From IMG/VR virus record IMGVR_UViG_3300047563_000085, positions 1 to 54,180 of that record: DNA of 54,180 bases; one strand, written 5' to 3'. The stretch comes from a virus. Both the position numbers and the translations under genes were made by a program. This document shows, piece by piece, positions 38,885 through 46,738 of the stretch. The notes under the pieces were generated by a model. That model did no database searches. It was not told the DNA's origin and was given only the letters and a program-made list of their open reading frames with translations. Position 1 is the first letter of the stretch. Each line of letters starts with the position of its first letter.

Positions 38885-40066
38885 TACCGGGTTGGAGCGG
38901 AAAGCCACTGGGTTTAGCCCGTGGTCTGAGCGACTATTCTACTCATATAATATATATACATAAATATATCTATGACTAATCCTATTACTAAAACCCTACA
39001 GCTACGTATCAAAGATAAGCATGATTCTTATCTATCTGCTATGGCGAAAGAAATAAACATAGTCTGGAATTTCATTAACTCCACCTCCACTAAAGCATGG
39101 AAAGATAACCATGACTGGATATCAGCTTATGATTTACAAAAATTAACTGCTGGCTATTCCTCACTAGATGACGTTAAAATAGGTGCTGCCTCAGTCCAAC
39201 AAGTATGCAAAGAACACGAAATAAGACGTAATCAATTCAAGAAATATAAACTCAGGTATAGGTCATCTAATCCCAAATCAGCTAAGAAATCCCTTGGTTG
39301 GATACCATTCAAAACAGGTGGTATCTCATACAAATCAGGTCAAATTAAGTTCTTAGGAAAATATTATAGCCTATGGGATAGCTATGGCTTATCTAGCTAT
39401 ACTTTAAGGTCTGGTTCTTTCACTCAAGATTCAAGAGGTAGGTGGTATATCAATATCACAGTAGAAGTAATACCTACTAAATCAACGGGTACTTCTGTAG
39501 TAGGTATTGATTTAGGTCTAAAAACTACTGCTACTTGTTCCGATGGTAATAAATTAGAAGGTAGGGTATATAGGAAATACGAACCTAAATTAGCTAAAGC
39601 ACAACGAGCTAATAAAAAGAAAGAAGTAAAAAATATACATGCCAAAATAAAGAATACTAGAAAAGATATGTATCATAAATTCACTACCGAGTTAGTGAAA
39701 AATAATGCTGCTATCTATGTAGGCAATGTATCTACTAAGGCGATGATCAAGTTGAGTGCTAAATCAACTTATGATGCGGCTTGGTATCTATTCAAATCGA
39801 TGTTGTTATATAAAAGCCATTGGGCTGGCATCGATTATGAAGTAATAAATGAACAATATACAACCCAAACTTGTTCTAGCTGTGGAGTAATTCCACATAG
39901 CAGTCCGAAAGGTAGAACTGGTTTGAGAATAAGGCGATGGGAATGCTGTGACTGTGGTGTTATGCACGACAGAGATGTAAATTCAGCATTAAACATAGCC
40001 GCGCTCGGACATGGGCGTCTCGTAGGAGGAATCCCCTTAACTAAGGGGTAGATGTCAAAAATACTC
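38885..40066 (+). mobile_element. IS200/IS605-type element carrying tnpB only
   Basis: Bounds are approximate. The left end has a hairpin (CCACTGGG/CCCGTGG) at about 38904-38925. The right end has CCCCTTAACTAAGGGG followed by TAGATGTCAAA. It interrupts the gene that starts at 38001. No tnpA. Confidence 0.6.
38972..40051 (+). CDS. tnpB: TnpB-family protein with altered RuvC-II
   Basis: 359 aa. RuvC-I is VGIDLGLKTTATCSDG (Asp about 179), the zinc ribbon CSSC...CCDC (about 301-328), and RuvC-III DRDVNSALNIA (Asp about 333). The RuvC-II strand reads AIYVGNVSTKAM, with Gly where most TnpBs have the catalytic Glu. A TnpB group with a relocated glutamate is known, so activity is not excluded; a nuclease-dead regulator is the alternative. 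It differs strongly from the TnpB at 15418. The guide-RNA scaffold is expected at the 3' end, reading into about 40067-40085. Confidence 0.9.
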   Translation: MTNPITKTLQLRIKDKHDSYLSAMAKEINIVWNFINSTSTKAWKDNHDWISAYDLQKLTAGYSSLDDVKIGAASVQQVCKEHEIRRNQFKKYKLRYRSSNPKSAKKSLGWIPFKTGGISYKSGQIKFLGKYYSLWDSYGLSSYTLRSGSFTQDSRGRWYINITVEVIPTKSTGTSVVGIDLGLKTTATCSDGNKLEGRVYRKYEPKLAKAQRANKKKEVKNIHAKIKNTRKDMYHKFTTELVKNNAAIYVGNVSTKAMIKLSAKSTYDAAWYLFKSMLLYKSHWAGIDYEVINEQYTTQTCSSCGVIPHSSPKGRTGLRIRRWECCDCGVMHDRDVNSALNIAALGHGRLVGGIPLTKG

Positions 40067-40081
40067 GCTCGTTTAAGTTAG

Positions 40082-40126
40082 GCATATCCTAATATAGACT
40101 ACAAAGTAGCACTACCAAAAATATAA
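40082..40126 (+). pseudogene. 3' remnant of the gene interrupted by TnpB
   Basis: The frame reads AYPNIDYKVALPKI then stop, followed immediately by a terminator. It looks like the original C-terminus of the gene at 38001. Confidence 0.45.
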
Positions 40127-40130
40127 AATG

Positions 40131-40163
40131 AAAAAAGCCAATGATATTATCATTGGCTTTTTG
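40131..40163 (+). terminator. Intrinsic terminator
   Basis: An AAAGCCAATGATA stem with its complement and a T-run, after the interrupted gene's tail. Confidence 0.9.
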
Positions 40164-40166
40164 TTT

Positions 40167-40174
40167 AATAAATA
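40167..40174 (+). promoter_or_regulatory. Late-type promoter box AATAAATA
   Basis: 38 bp before the ATG at 40212. Confidence 0.5.
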
Positions 40175-40211
40175 CTTCATAATATTCGCTCAACTTGGAG
40201 ATATACCTATC

Positions 40212-41399
40212 ATGAATTTAAAAGAAGAAATAATAATGTTGGAACAAAACTTTTCCAAATCAATATCAGAGGCTTTATCTGCCGATATGTCAGTTATACC
40301 ATCTATTGTTCCTCCGCAATATGGAGATCAAAAGGCATATGCCAATAAGTCGTTTGATGAAAAGACCAGAGCATTATCTGATATGTTTCGCGCAGGACGT
40401 TATCTACGCAACGCAATTGTCGCCAATGATGATGGTAAAGGTGGAAAACTATTTGAACCTGCTATTAGACAAAGATTGGAAATGCGTATCATGAATGGTT
40501 TTAAACAACTATATAAACTTATTGACGAACTTACTAAGGAAGTCGAACAAGAAGAAGGAAAAGCCACTGTAGATATGCGCAAATCAATTCGCAAAAATAC
40601 AGAAGTTCAATCTAGAAAATATGTAGCGGCGAACGACTCATATGGTAATGATACTAACACCAAGGAAACAGTAACCGAAGCATATTTCAATCAAGACATG
40701 AAAAAAGAAATGGAACCAGAGATTAAAAAGCTTATGGCTAAGTATGGTCTGGATGGCAGACTAGGCGTTCGACATAATTCTACGGTGGTTCTAAATGTTA
40801 GAAAGGGCAATATAGATTTTGAAAACGATTATGATACCGAAAAGGTGTGGAACGGAAATAAAACTAACCCATGGGGCGGATATCTGCAGGTTTCCAAATA
40901 TCATATCGATTCTACTTGGAAGAAAGGTTCTAAAGCGCAAAAATTCCTTGAAGAAGCATATGCGATACTTGATAAAAATAACTATGACCGTAGTGATTCC
41001 CAAAGAGATCATTTTGATGTCGGACATCACACCGATGTAAATATTGGAGCATGGAACAAACCATATGTATATACTGGTGTTAAGAAATCCACCGTAGCAA
41101 AACCCATAGCTAAAAAATCAACCAAACCACAAGACAAATTTCTATTGATGATTGCCGACAAGTTTGGCGAACTATCGGAATATCTAGAAGATTCTATCAA
41201 AGACACTTTCCTTGACGAAGTGCATACTAAGGTAGAACAGAATCAGTATATTGCAATAGCTACATTGATCAATGAAGTCGAACATTGTGCGGACGTTAAT
41301 GAATTCTATAATCATTTAGAAAAAGAAAATAAAACTCTTGCTAATACACTAGATGAACAGACCATGAATATGGTAATTGGTTTGGCTAAGAAGCTATAA
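40212..41399 (+). CDS. Accessory late protein, paralogue of 38001 gene N-terminus
   Basis: 395 aa from the ATG at 40212, with GGAG upstream. An ATG at 40128 lies in the terminator and is rejected. Residues about 45-110 match the 38001 protein. The middle is distinct (YGLDGRLGVRHNSTVVLNVR, then GGYLQVSKYHID). HFDVGHHTDVNIGAWNKPYV carries three histidines. The C-terminus is helical. No catalytic family is recognised. Late-promoted and followed by tightly packed small genes and the amidoligases. Confidence 0.65.
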   Translation: MNLKEEIIMLEQNFSKSISEALSADMSVIPSIVPPQYGDQKAYANKSFDEKTRALSDMFRAGRYLRNAIVANDDGKGGKLFEPAIRQRLEMRIMNGFKQLYKLIDELTKEVEQEEGKATVDMRKSIRKNTEVQSRKYVAANDSYGNDTNTKETVTEAYFNQDMKKEMEPEIKKLMAKYGLDGRLGVRHNSTVVLNVRKGNIDFENDYDTEKVWNGNKTNPWGGYLQVSKYHIDSTWKKGSKAQKFLEEAYAILDKNNYDRSDSQRDHFDVGHHTDVNIGAWNKPYVYTGVKKSTVAKPIAKKSTKPQDKFLLMIADKFGELSEYLEDSIKDTFLDEVHTKVEQNQYIAIATLINEVEHCADVNEFYNHLEKENKTLANTLDEQTMNMVIGLAKKL

Positions 41400-41554
41400 T
41401 GGCTTATTATCCATATAGTGTTATGGATGGAAAAACTGTTGAAGAAATAATACAGTTTTTCCAAACACAACCAAAAGATAACATTGTGGAAACACACAAT
41501 AATACATTTGAAGTAATCGATCTGAATGAACTGGAAGGTTCTTTTGGGTTTTGA
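41399..41554 (+). CDS. 51-aa protein coupled to the preceding gene
   Basis: Starts at TAATG shared with the previous stop. The sequence MAYYPYSVMDGKTVEEII to VIDLNELEGSFGF is acidic and compact. Ends 12 bp before the amidoligase leader ATG. Function unknown. Confidence 0.6.
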   Translation: MAYYPYSVMDGKTVEEIIQFFQTQPKDNIVETHNNTFEVIDLNELEGSFGF

Positions 41555-41566
41555 AAAAGGAATAAT

Positions 41567-41635
41567 ATGAAAACAATAAAAAGTAAAACCAAAAAAGTAG
41601 TAAATGAAATCAAAATGTCAGTGCCTTCGCTTTAA
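41567..41635 (+). CDS. Leader peptide in frame with amidoligase 1
   Basis: 22 aa: MKTIKSKTKKVVNEIK then MSVPSL and TAA. AAAGGA sits upstream at good spacing, unlike the ATG at 41696. The TAA falls in a hairpin loop and the frame continues directly into the amidoligase. The leader is thus probably its true N-terminus, reached by stop readthrough or bypass, or else a regulatory leader. Confidence 0.6.
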   Translation: MKTIKSKTKKVVNEIKMSVPSL

Positions 41636-41649
41636 GCGAAGGCACTGAC
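41617..41649 (+). promoter_or_regulatory. 14-bp-stem hairpin enclosing an in-frame UAA (copy 1)
   Basis: GTCAGTGCCTTCGC pairs perfectly with GCGAAGGCACTGAC around a TTTAA loop containing the stop. No T-run follows, so it is not a terminator. Identical to copy 2 at 43072-43104. Confidence 0.8.
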
Positions 41650-41695
41650 CACTGGCGCCAAGGTAGGTATCGAATTCGAGCTAATATCCAGAAGT

Positions 41696-43003
41696 ATGAT
41701 TTTTCAGGTAGAACCAGATGAATACGACGAAAGTAACTGGTCCACCGAAATCAATTATTCGGACATGAATTCGATAACCAGTATGTCTGGTGTAGAGGAA
41801 TGTTTTGACCTTACTAGGTCAGAACAATCTAGATTGGAATCTAGAATAGAAAAGTGGATAGACAGTAACAAAGACGAAAAAGTTTATGATTTTTTAAAAA
41901 CACTAGACTTCGATGTATTTTTTGAAAAAGCCAAAGAACTATCCATATACGACGACGATAATGACGATAATGAAGATATAATACATCAAGCCAAGAAAGA
42001 TTTTAGTAATGAAACCGGCGGCTATCATGAATTGGCCGAGGCGATAAAAGACGACGATAATGAGTTCTATAAACAGCTTGACGAATGGCCTCCGGGCGAA
42101 AGTGATTTTTTTGAAGAAATATGCAATAATGACGCCAGGGAATTGCACGAGGAATATCCAGATTTTGCAGTAAACGATAATTTTGTAGAACGGACATGGG
42201 AACCTCAAACCTCCGGTGAGAATGATTATAGTGAAGTATATAGAGCCTTGCGGAGATACGTTAATGGTGCCTCTGCGTGGGTGATAGAAGAGGATGGTAG
42301 TCTAGGCGAGAATGGTGTTGAAATAATATCTCCTCCTATAGATATTGCGGATATCGAATCGACTATAGAGGATATGCGAACCTTTGCCGAAGATGAAGAT
42401 TTCACGACTAATGATGATTGTGGATTGCATATCAACGTATCTGTACCAAATTTCTCCCATAGCAATTTAGATTATCTCAAGTTATGTCTATTAGTAGGAG
42501 ATCAACACGTATTGGAAAAGTTTGGTAGAGACACGAACACGTATTGCAAATCCTCTCTTGGAAAGATCCGTGATGTATTTTCGGCCGACTATATAGGACA
42601 ATTTGCAAAGTCTAAAATTATAGACCATCTACATAATACTCTAAGCACGCAATCCGCTATTAAATTTTCTGACCTACGCACCCTTGCATTTGGAATAACT
42701 GCAAAATATTCATCTATTGGGATTAAAGATAATCGGATTGAATTCCGCTCAGTAGGTGGAGACTGGCTATCGAGAGATCCGACCGATGTATTGGAAATGG
42801 TATATAGATTCACATATTGCTTATATGCGGCATGCAATCCACAAGTAGAAAAGAAAGAATATGCTAAGAAACTATATAAGTTTTTAGGACAATTCTCTTC
42901 GGATACTTCTGCGCCCATGTTATCTAGTTTGGTGATATCTGGGGAGATGAACGCAAAGGAAGCAATTGCGAAAATAAAAGCAAAATCTAGCATAACTACG
43001 TAA
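41696..43003 (+). CDS. Amidoligase-family protein 1
   Basis: 435 aa from the first ATG; the real product very likely starts upstream. VEIISPPIDIAD (about 208), a Cys-Gly-Leu-His motif CGLHINVSV (about 241) and RIEFRSVGGDWL (about 347) match Amidoligase_2 proteins (glutamine-synthetase-like COOH-NH2 ligases). The family's essential first strand, GxExEf, lies before this ATG as KVGIEFELIS (41651-41692), in frame and after the leader's stop. Such enzymes form amide bonds using ATP; the phage substrate is unknown. The N-terminal 190 residues after the ATG are acidic and poorly conserved with copy 2. Confidence 0.7.
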   Translation: MIFQVEPDEYDESNWSTEINYSDMNSITSMSGVEECFDLTRSEQSRLESRIEKWIDSNKDEKVYDFLKTLDFDVFFEKAKELSIYDDDNDDNEDIIHQAKKDFSNETGGYHELAEAIKDDDNEFYKQLDEWPPGESDFFEEICNNDARELHEEYPDFAVNDNFVERTWEPQTSGENDYSEVYRALRRYVNGASAWVIEEDGSLGENGVEIISPPIDIADIESTIEDMRTFAEDEDFTTNDDCGLHINVSVPNFSHSNLDYLKLCLLVGDQHVLEKFGRDTNTYCKSSLGKIRDVFSADYIGQFAKSKIIDHLHNTLSTQSAIKFSDLRTLAFGITAKYSSIGIKDNRIEFRSVGGDWLSRDPTDVLEMVYRFTYCLYAACNPQVEKKEYAKKLYKFLGQFSSDTSAPMLSSLVISGEMNAKEAIAKIKAKSSITT

Positions 43004-43018
43004 TAAAAAAGGAATAAT

Positions 43019-43090
43019 ATGAAAACAAGAAAATCAAAGTCTCACAAAACTACATTAAGTGAAATCAAAATGTCAGTGCCTTCGCTTTAA
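43019..43090 (+). CDS. Leader peptide in frame with amidoligase 2
   Basis: 23 aa: MKTRKSKSHKTTLSEIK then MSVPSL and TAA. The ribosome site AAAAGGAATAAT is the same as in copy 1. The frame is shared with the amidoligase at 43151. Confidence 0.6.
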   Translation: MKTRKSKSHKTTLSEIKMSVPSL

Positions 43091-43104
43091 GCGAAGGCAC
43101 TGAC
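43072..43104 (+). promoter_or_regulatory. 14-bp-stem hairpin enclosing an in-frame UAA (copy 2)
   Basis: Base-for-base identical to the hairpin at 41617-41649, although the flanking coding sequence has diverged. Confidence 0.8.
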
Positions 43105-43150
43105 CACTGGCGCCAAGGTAGGTATCGAGTTCGAGCTGATCTCCGGTCGT

Positions 43151-44434
43151 ATGACATTTGTGAATGACGAACCAGACCCAGATGATGATTCTAATTATAC
43201 AGAACAACCACAATATCACCGTATGTCTTTAGAAAGTATGGATGATGTATCCACTTATTTTGAATTAACTAGAAATCAAGCAAGACAACTCCAATTCCGA
43301 TTGGACGATTGGCTAAAAACTGATAGGAGATTTGGAATTGCTGCGCTTTTAAAGTTTGATGAATATTTTGAAGTTGGGCAATACCTTGATCTATATACCG
43401 AAGATGATAGTGAAATTGCTGAAGCCGACCTCGATGAGGGAGATAAAAACAAAAACTATAATCTCGTCTTCGATCATCTCATGGAAGATAATGACGATTA
43501 TGAGCAATATGTTGGCAATTTGCCAACCGAAGACGGATTTTTTCATGTTGAATACAGATCGGACCCAGAACAATTTCACGACGAAATGGGATGCAGTGTT
43601 AAATCTGAGTATATAGAGCTAGAGCGGATGGACGATCATCAGTATAGTTCTACACCAAACTACTCTGAATTATATGGGGTATTTTATAAGTATATCGATG
43701 AGCGTGGATGGACTATCGAACCAGATGGGTCACTTGGCGTCGAAGGGGTAGAAATAATATCCCCACCTATAGATATTGCGGATATCGAATCGACTATAGT
43801 CAAAATGCGAGATTTCGCAGAACAAGAAGATTTCACGACCAATGATAATTGTGGCTTACATATCAATGTCTCTGTTCCTAATTTCTCACATGATAATCTA
43901 GACTATCTAAAACTATGTCTACTGGTTGGCGATCAACACGTATTGGAAAAGTTTGGTAGAGACACGAACAAATATTGTAGATCATCATTGGATAAAACAA
44001 AAGCCGCATTTTCTCAAAATTCAACTGATGCAAAAACAGAACTTACCACTAGAATAGCACGACATCTACAATCAACATTAGAGGCCCAAGCCACTATTAA
44101 GTTTGGGATTCTTACAAGATTGGTTGGTGGCTTAACTAACAAATATTCATCTATTGGTATTAAAGATAATCGGATTGAATTCCGCTCAGTAGGTGGAGAC
44201 TGGCTATCGAGAGATCCTAATGATGTATTAGAAATGGTATATCGTTTCACATATTGTTTATATGCTGCATGCAATCCACAAGTAGAAAAGAAAGAATATG
44301 CGAAAAAACTATATAAGTTCCTACAAGCACAAACAGAAGAGAAGACTGCGCCCATGTTATCTAGTTTAGTGATATCTGGGGAGATGAACGCAAAGGAAGC
44401 ACTTGCGAAAATAAAAGCAAAATCTGTGGCGTAA
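43151..44434 (+). CDS. Amidoligase-family protein 2
   Basis: 427 aa from the first ATG; true start probably upstream. VEIISPPIDIADIESTIV (about 200), NCGLHINVSVPNF and RIEFRSVGGDWLSRDP match copy 1 closely, as does the C-terminus (PMLSSLVISGEMNAKEA). Residues 1-190 differ greatly from copy 1. The upstream in-frame stretch KVGIEFELISG holds the family's Glu-x-Glu motif. The pair could be two specificities of one activity. Confidence 0.7.
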   Translation: MTFVNDEPDPDDDSNYTEQPQYHRMSLESMDDVSTYFELTRNQARQLQFRLDDWLKTDRRFGIAALLKFDEYFEVGQYLDLYTEDDSEIAEADLDEGDKNKNYNLVFDHLMEDNDDYEQYVGNLPTEDGFFHVEYRSDPEQFHDEMGCSVKSEYIELERMDDHQYSSTPNYSELYGVFYKYIDERGWTIEPDGSLGVEGVEIISPPIDIADIESTIVKMRDFAEQEDFTTNDNCGLHINVSVPNFSHDNLDYLKLCLLVGDQHVLEKFGRDTNKYCRSSLDKTKAAFSQNSTDAKTELTTRIARHLQSTLEAQATIKFGILTRLVGGLTNKYSSIGIKDNRIEFRSVGGDWLSRDPNDVLEMVYRFTYCLYAACNPQVEKKEYAKKLYKFLQAQTEEKTAPMLSSLVISGEMNAKEALAKIKAKSVA

Positions 44435-44454
44435 CAATATTTTACAATTTCACA

Positions 44455-44476
44455 ACAACTTTTTAGTTGTGTTTTC
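44455..44476 (+). terminator. Weak intrinsic terminator
   Basis: An ACAACT/AGTTGT stem with TTTT loop and a short T-run after amidoligase 2. It overlaps the next promoter's -35 box. Confidence 0.45.
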
Positions 44477-44495
44477 TCAATTTCTGTACTACAAT
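44467..44495 (+). promoter_or_regulatory. Sigma70-like early promoter
   Basis: TTGTGT, a 17-bp spacer, TACAAT; 25 bp before the ATG at 44520. Confidence 0.55.
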
Positions 44496-44519
44496 TCATC
44501 CATTGAATCAACAACCCGG

Positions 44520-44705
44520 ATGTTACCACAAATGCTCAAATCGAAAACCACCTACAAAGTCGTTGTGCAGTCTCTCTTTGGAAACAACAAGGAATTCGCC
44601 TATGATTCCGAAACCGATGCCCTGTATCGGTACTGCCGCACAAAGACCCCTTGGTTTGGTAGTGTGAAAATGTTCCGAAACAATGAAGTGAAAATGAAGA
44701 AGTAA
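44520..44705 (+). CDS. Small basic early protein, unknown
   Basis: 61 aa from the ATG at 44520 (a second ATG at 44532 is possible; one at 44469 lies in the promoter). The sequence TTYKVVVQSLFGNNKEFAYD and LYRYCRTKTPWFGSVKMF suggests a small beta-rich domain. It has its own promoter and terminator. Not recognised. Confidence 0.6.
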   Translation: MLPQMLKSKTTYKVVVQSLFGNNKEFAYDSETDALYRYCRTKTPWFGSVKMFRNNEVKMKK

Positions 44706-44732
44706 ACAAACCTCATTTCTGGGTTTGTATAG

Positions 44733-44762
44733 AAAAAGGACACCCGAGGGTGTCCTTTTTCT
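44733..44762. terminator. Bidirectional intrinsic terminator
   Basis: An AAAAAGGACACCC stem with its complement and flanking A- and T-runs, between convergent genes. Confidence 0.9.
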
Positions 44763-44800
44763 ATTATCAATCAATTCTTAAGAATTAGATTCTTATCGAA

Positions 44801-46639
44801 TTATAGATATTCAACAACAACAGTACCAGCACCAACAGTAGCGCCCGCAACGAATACCTTGATATCAGTTGGAGTAGCGTATAGCTTGCCGATTTCTACA
44901 GTGTAGATACCAGCGGCTTCTGCATCTAGGTCAGCGTTAGCAACTAGGTCAGCGGCGGCACCAGTGATACCAACAGTAACAGTAGCGCCAGCAGTGTAGG
45001 CAGAACCAACATATACCTTGATGCGATGTACGAAACCAGTTACTGAACCAACTAGAGTTTCAGCAGCAGTACCGAAAGCCTTGTAAACAGCGTGAGCTAG
45101 GTTAGGAATGGTAACAGCAGCGATAGCAGTGTCAACATATGACTTGTTGGCAGCATCGGAACCGGCAACTGGAGCCCCAACGTTGTTGATAGTAGCACCA
45201 TTTACGTCTAGAGCACCACCAGCTACGCTGATTTGTGTACCAGAAATAGTGACTGAACCAACAGTTAGAGCAGTACCGTCAGTGCTTAGTGAAACGTTAG
45301 CAGCAGACTTTAGAAGACCAGTAGCATCAGCAAAAACAAGCTTCTGTGCAGTTAGACCCTTATCATAGATGTTGGCGAATGATGAAGCACCATTAGCGTC
45401 ACGGGCTACGATAGTAGAAGCAGTTTCAGCAGCAGTAGAATCAAGAGTTAGTGTCTCGGTGCCTTGGACATAGGAAAGACCTAGACCAACAACATTTAGA
45501 GCAGTTTTCTTGGCTTCTAGAATGTCTAGACGACCATCAATGGCGACTTCAGCAGCAGTTGCACGAGTTACTCCAGCAGCTAGGTCAGTAGCTAGACCAG
45601 CAATCTGAGTAGTATGGGTGCCAACAGTAGTCTGAAGGGTAGTAACTGAAGTTTGAAGAGCAGTAACCGAAGTCTGTAGGGCGGCTTCAGCAGCAGTTGC
45701 ACGAGTTACTTCAGCAGCTAGGTCAGTAGTTAGACCAGCGATCTGAGTAGTGTGAGTAGCTACAGTAGTTTGAAGAGCAGTAACAGAAGTCTGTAGCGCG
45801 GCTTCGGCAGCAGTGGCGCGAGTCACTTCGGCAGCAGTAGCACGAGTTGTTTCTACAGCGATAGCAGTAGTCATTTGACCAACAGTAGCAGCGTCAGTAG
45901 CAACTACGCCATCAGCAACGCCAGTGATCTTAGCACCAGACATTTGGACTTCGCCTGAACCGTTTGGATCAAGGATGATTGGACCATTGGTGTTGGTTGA
46001 AGAAATGGTGTTACCGTCGATAGTGATGTTACCGAAAACATTACCAGCAGCAGCAATTAGTTCACCATTAGCGCCGACCTTTACAGTCTTGCCGGCTTCA
46101 GCAGCAGCAAAAGCAGTAACAGTACCGGAAACAGTTACATTACCACCAACGTTTAGCCCGACTAGAGTGCCGACGGAAGTTAGTGAAGAATTGACTACGG
46201 CGCCACCTAGAGTGGTGCTTGATAGTACGTCAACGCCATTGATGCGATAAGCCTTGCCTAGGGCTAGGTCTAGGGATTCAGATGACTTCCACTCACCACC
46301 ACCAGCAGCATCCCAAAGTAGGGTCTTGTCGGTAGTACCCATTAGGGTTATACCACCACCAGCAGCAGTAGTATCAGTGGCAGTACCACTTGATAGTACG
46401 CCTAGCTGAATGTTCTTGTCTTCTACTTTGATGATTTCTGTTTGTAGTTCGGTAGTGCCACCTTGAACGGTTAGGTCACCAGAAACTACTAGGTTCTTAG
46501 CCTTTATGTCAACGAAATCGTTGTCTTGTGCGTTACGGAAATGGAAGGCTGAACCATTCATTACAACGCGGGAACCATTCTTGCCAAATTGTACGTCATT
46601 ACCAACGCCAACGATACCAAAGTTCTTAATATTACTCAT
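44801..46639 (-). CDS. Abundant tail fibre/virion structural protein with coiled-coil repeats
   Basis: 612 aa. The N-terminus DLTVQGGTTELQTEIIKVED and GGGITLMGTTDKTLLWD resembles fibre-base proteins common in T4-like marine phages. About 265-385 holds heptad-like repeats of AAEVTRATAAEAALQTSV and THTTQIAGLTTDLA, which should form a trimeric coiled coil. SDAANKSYVDTAI (about 510) is a typical fibre joint. The beta-rich C-terminal domain begins near 525. Codon use is as biased as in gp23 (CTA Leu, GTA/GTT Val), so the protein is probably made in large amounts. A 5' UTR hairpin and late box precede it. Confidence 0.8.
   Translation of the reverse strand: MSNIKNFGIVGVGNDVQFGKNGSRVVMNGSAFHFRNAQDNDFVDIKAKNLVVSGDLTVQGGTTELQTEIIKVEDKNIQLGVLSSGTATDTTAAGGGITLMGTTDKTLLWDAAGGGEWKSSESLDLALGKAYRINGVDVLSSTTLGGAVVNSSLTSVGTLVGLNVGGNVTVSGTVTAFAAAEAGKTVKVGANGELIAAAGNVFGNITIDGNTISSTNTNGPIILDPNGSGEVQMSGAKITGVADGVVATDAATVGQMTTAIAVETTRATAAEVTRATAAEAALQTSVTALQTTVATHTTQIAGLTTDLAAEVTRATAAEAALQTSVTALQTSVTTLQTTVGTHTTQIAGLATDLAAGVTRATAAEVAIDGRLDILEAKKTALNVVGLGLSYVQGTETLTLDSTAAETASTIVARDANGASSFANIYDKGLTAQKLVFADATGLLKSAANVSLSTDGTALTVGSVTISGTQISVAGGALDVNGATINNVGAPVAGSDAANKSYVDTAIAAVTIPNLAHAVYKAFGTAAETLVGSVTGFVHRIKVYVGSAYTAGATVTVGITGAAADLVANADLDAEAAGIYTVEIGKLYATPTDIKVFVAGATVGAGTVVVEYL
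45549..45868 (-). repeat. Internal coding repeats (coiled-coil units)
   Basis: The DNA for EVTRATAAEAALQTSVTALQ recurs two to three times, with shorter partial copies. Such repeats permit length change by recombination. Confidence 0.7.
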
Positions 46640-46669
46640 ATTTTATGACCTCTATATTAGATTTCAATT

Positions 46670-46690
46670 GCAACCACACTGTGTGGTTGC
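46670..46690 (-). promoter_or_regulatory. 5' UTR hairpin of the abundant fibre gene
   Basis: GCAACCACA pairs with TGTGGTTGC around a three-base loop, between the late box and the ribosome site. It may stabilise the mRNA. Confidence 0.5.
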
Positions 46691-46697
46691 ATACTAC

Positions 46698-46705
46698 TAT
46701 TTATG
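46698..46705 (-). promoter_or_regulatory. Late-type promoter box CATAAATA (minus)
   Basis: 59 bp before the start at 46639; identical to the box before the giant fibre at 5630. Confidence 0.55.
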
Positions 46706-46738
46706 GTTAACCGCCATTAAAATAAACCCACCATTATT

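Noticed and set aside
40128-40211. Upstream start for the gene at 40212
   Set aside because: It lies inside the terminator and promoter; GGAG precedes the ATG at 40212.
41617-41649. Hairpin as an intrinsic terminator
   Set aside because: No T-run follows on either strand and the same frame continues into conserved coding sequence.
41570-43104. UAA reassigned as a sense codon throughout the phage
   Set aside because: Most other genes end in TAA followed by terminators or new starts; only the hairpin-embedded UAA is unusual.
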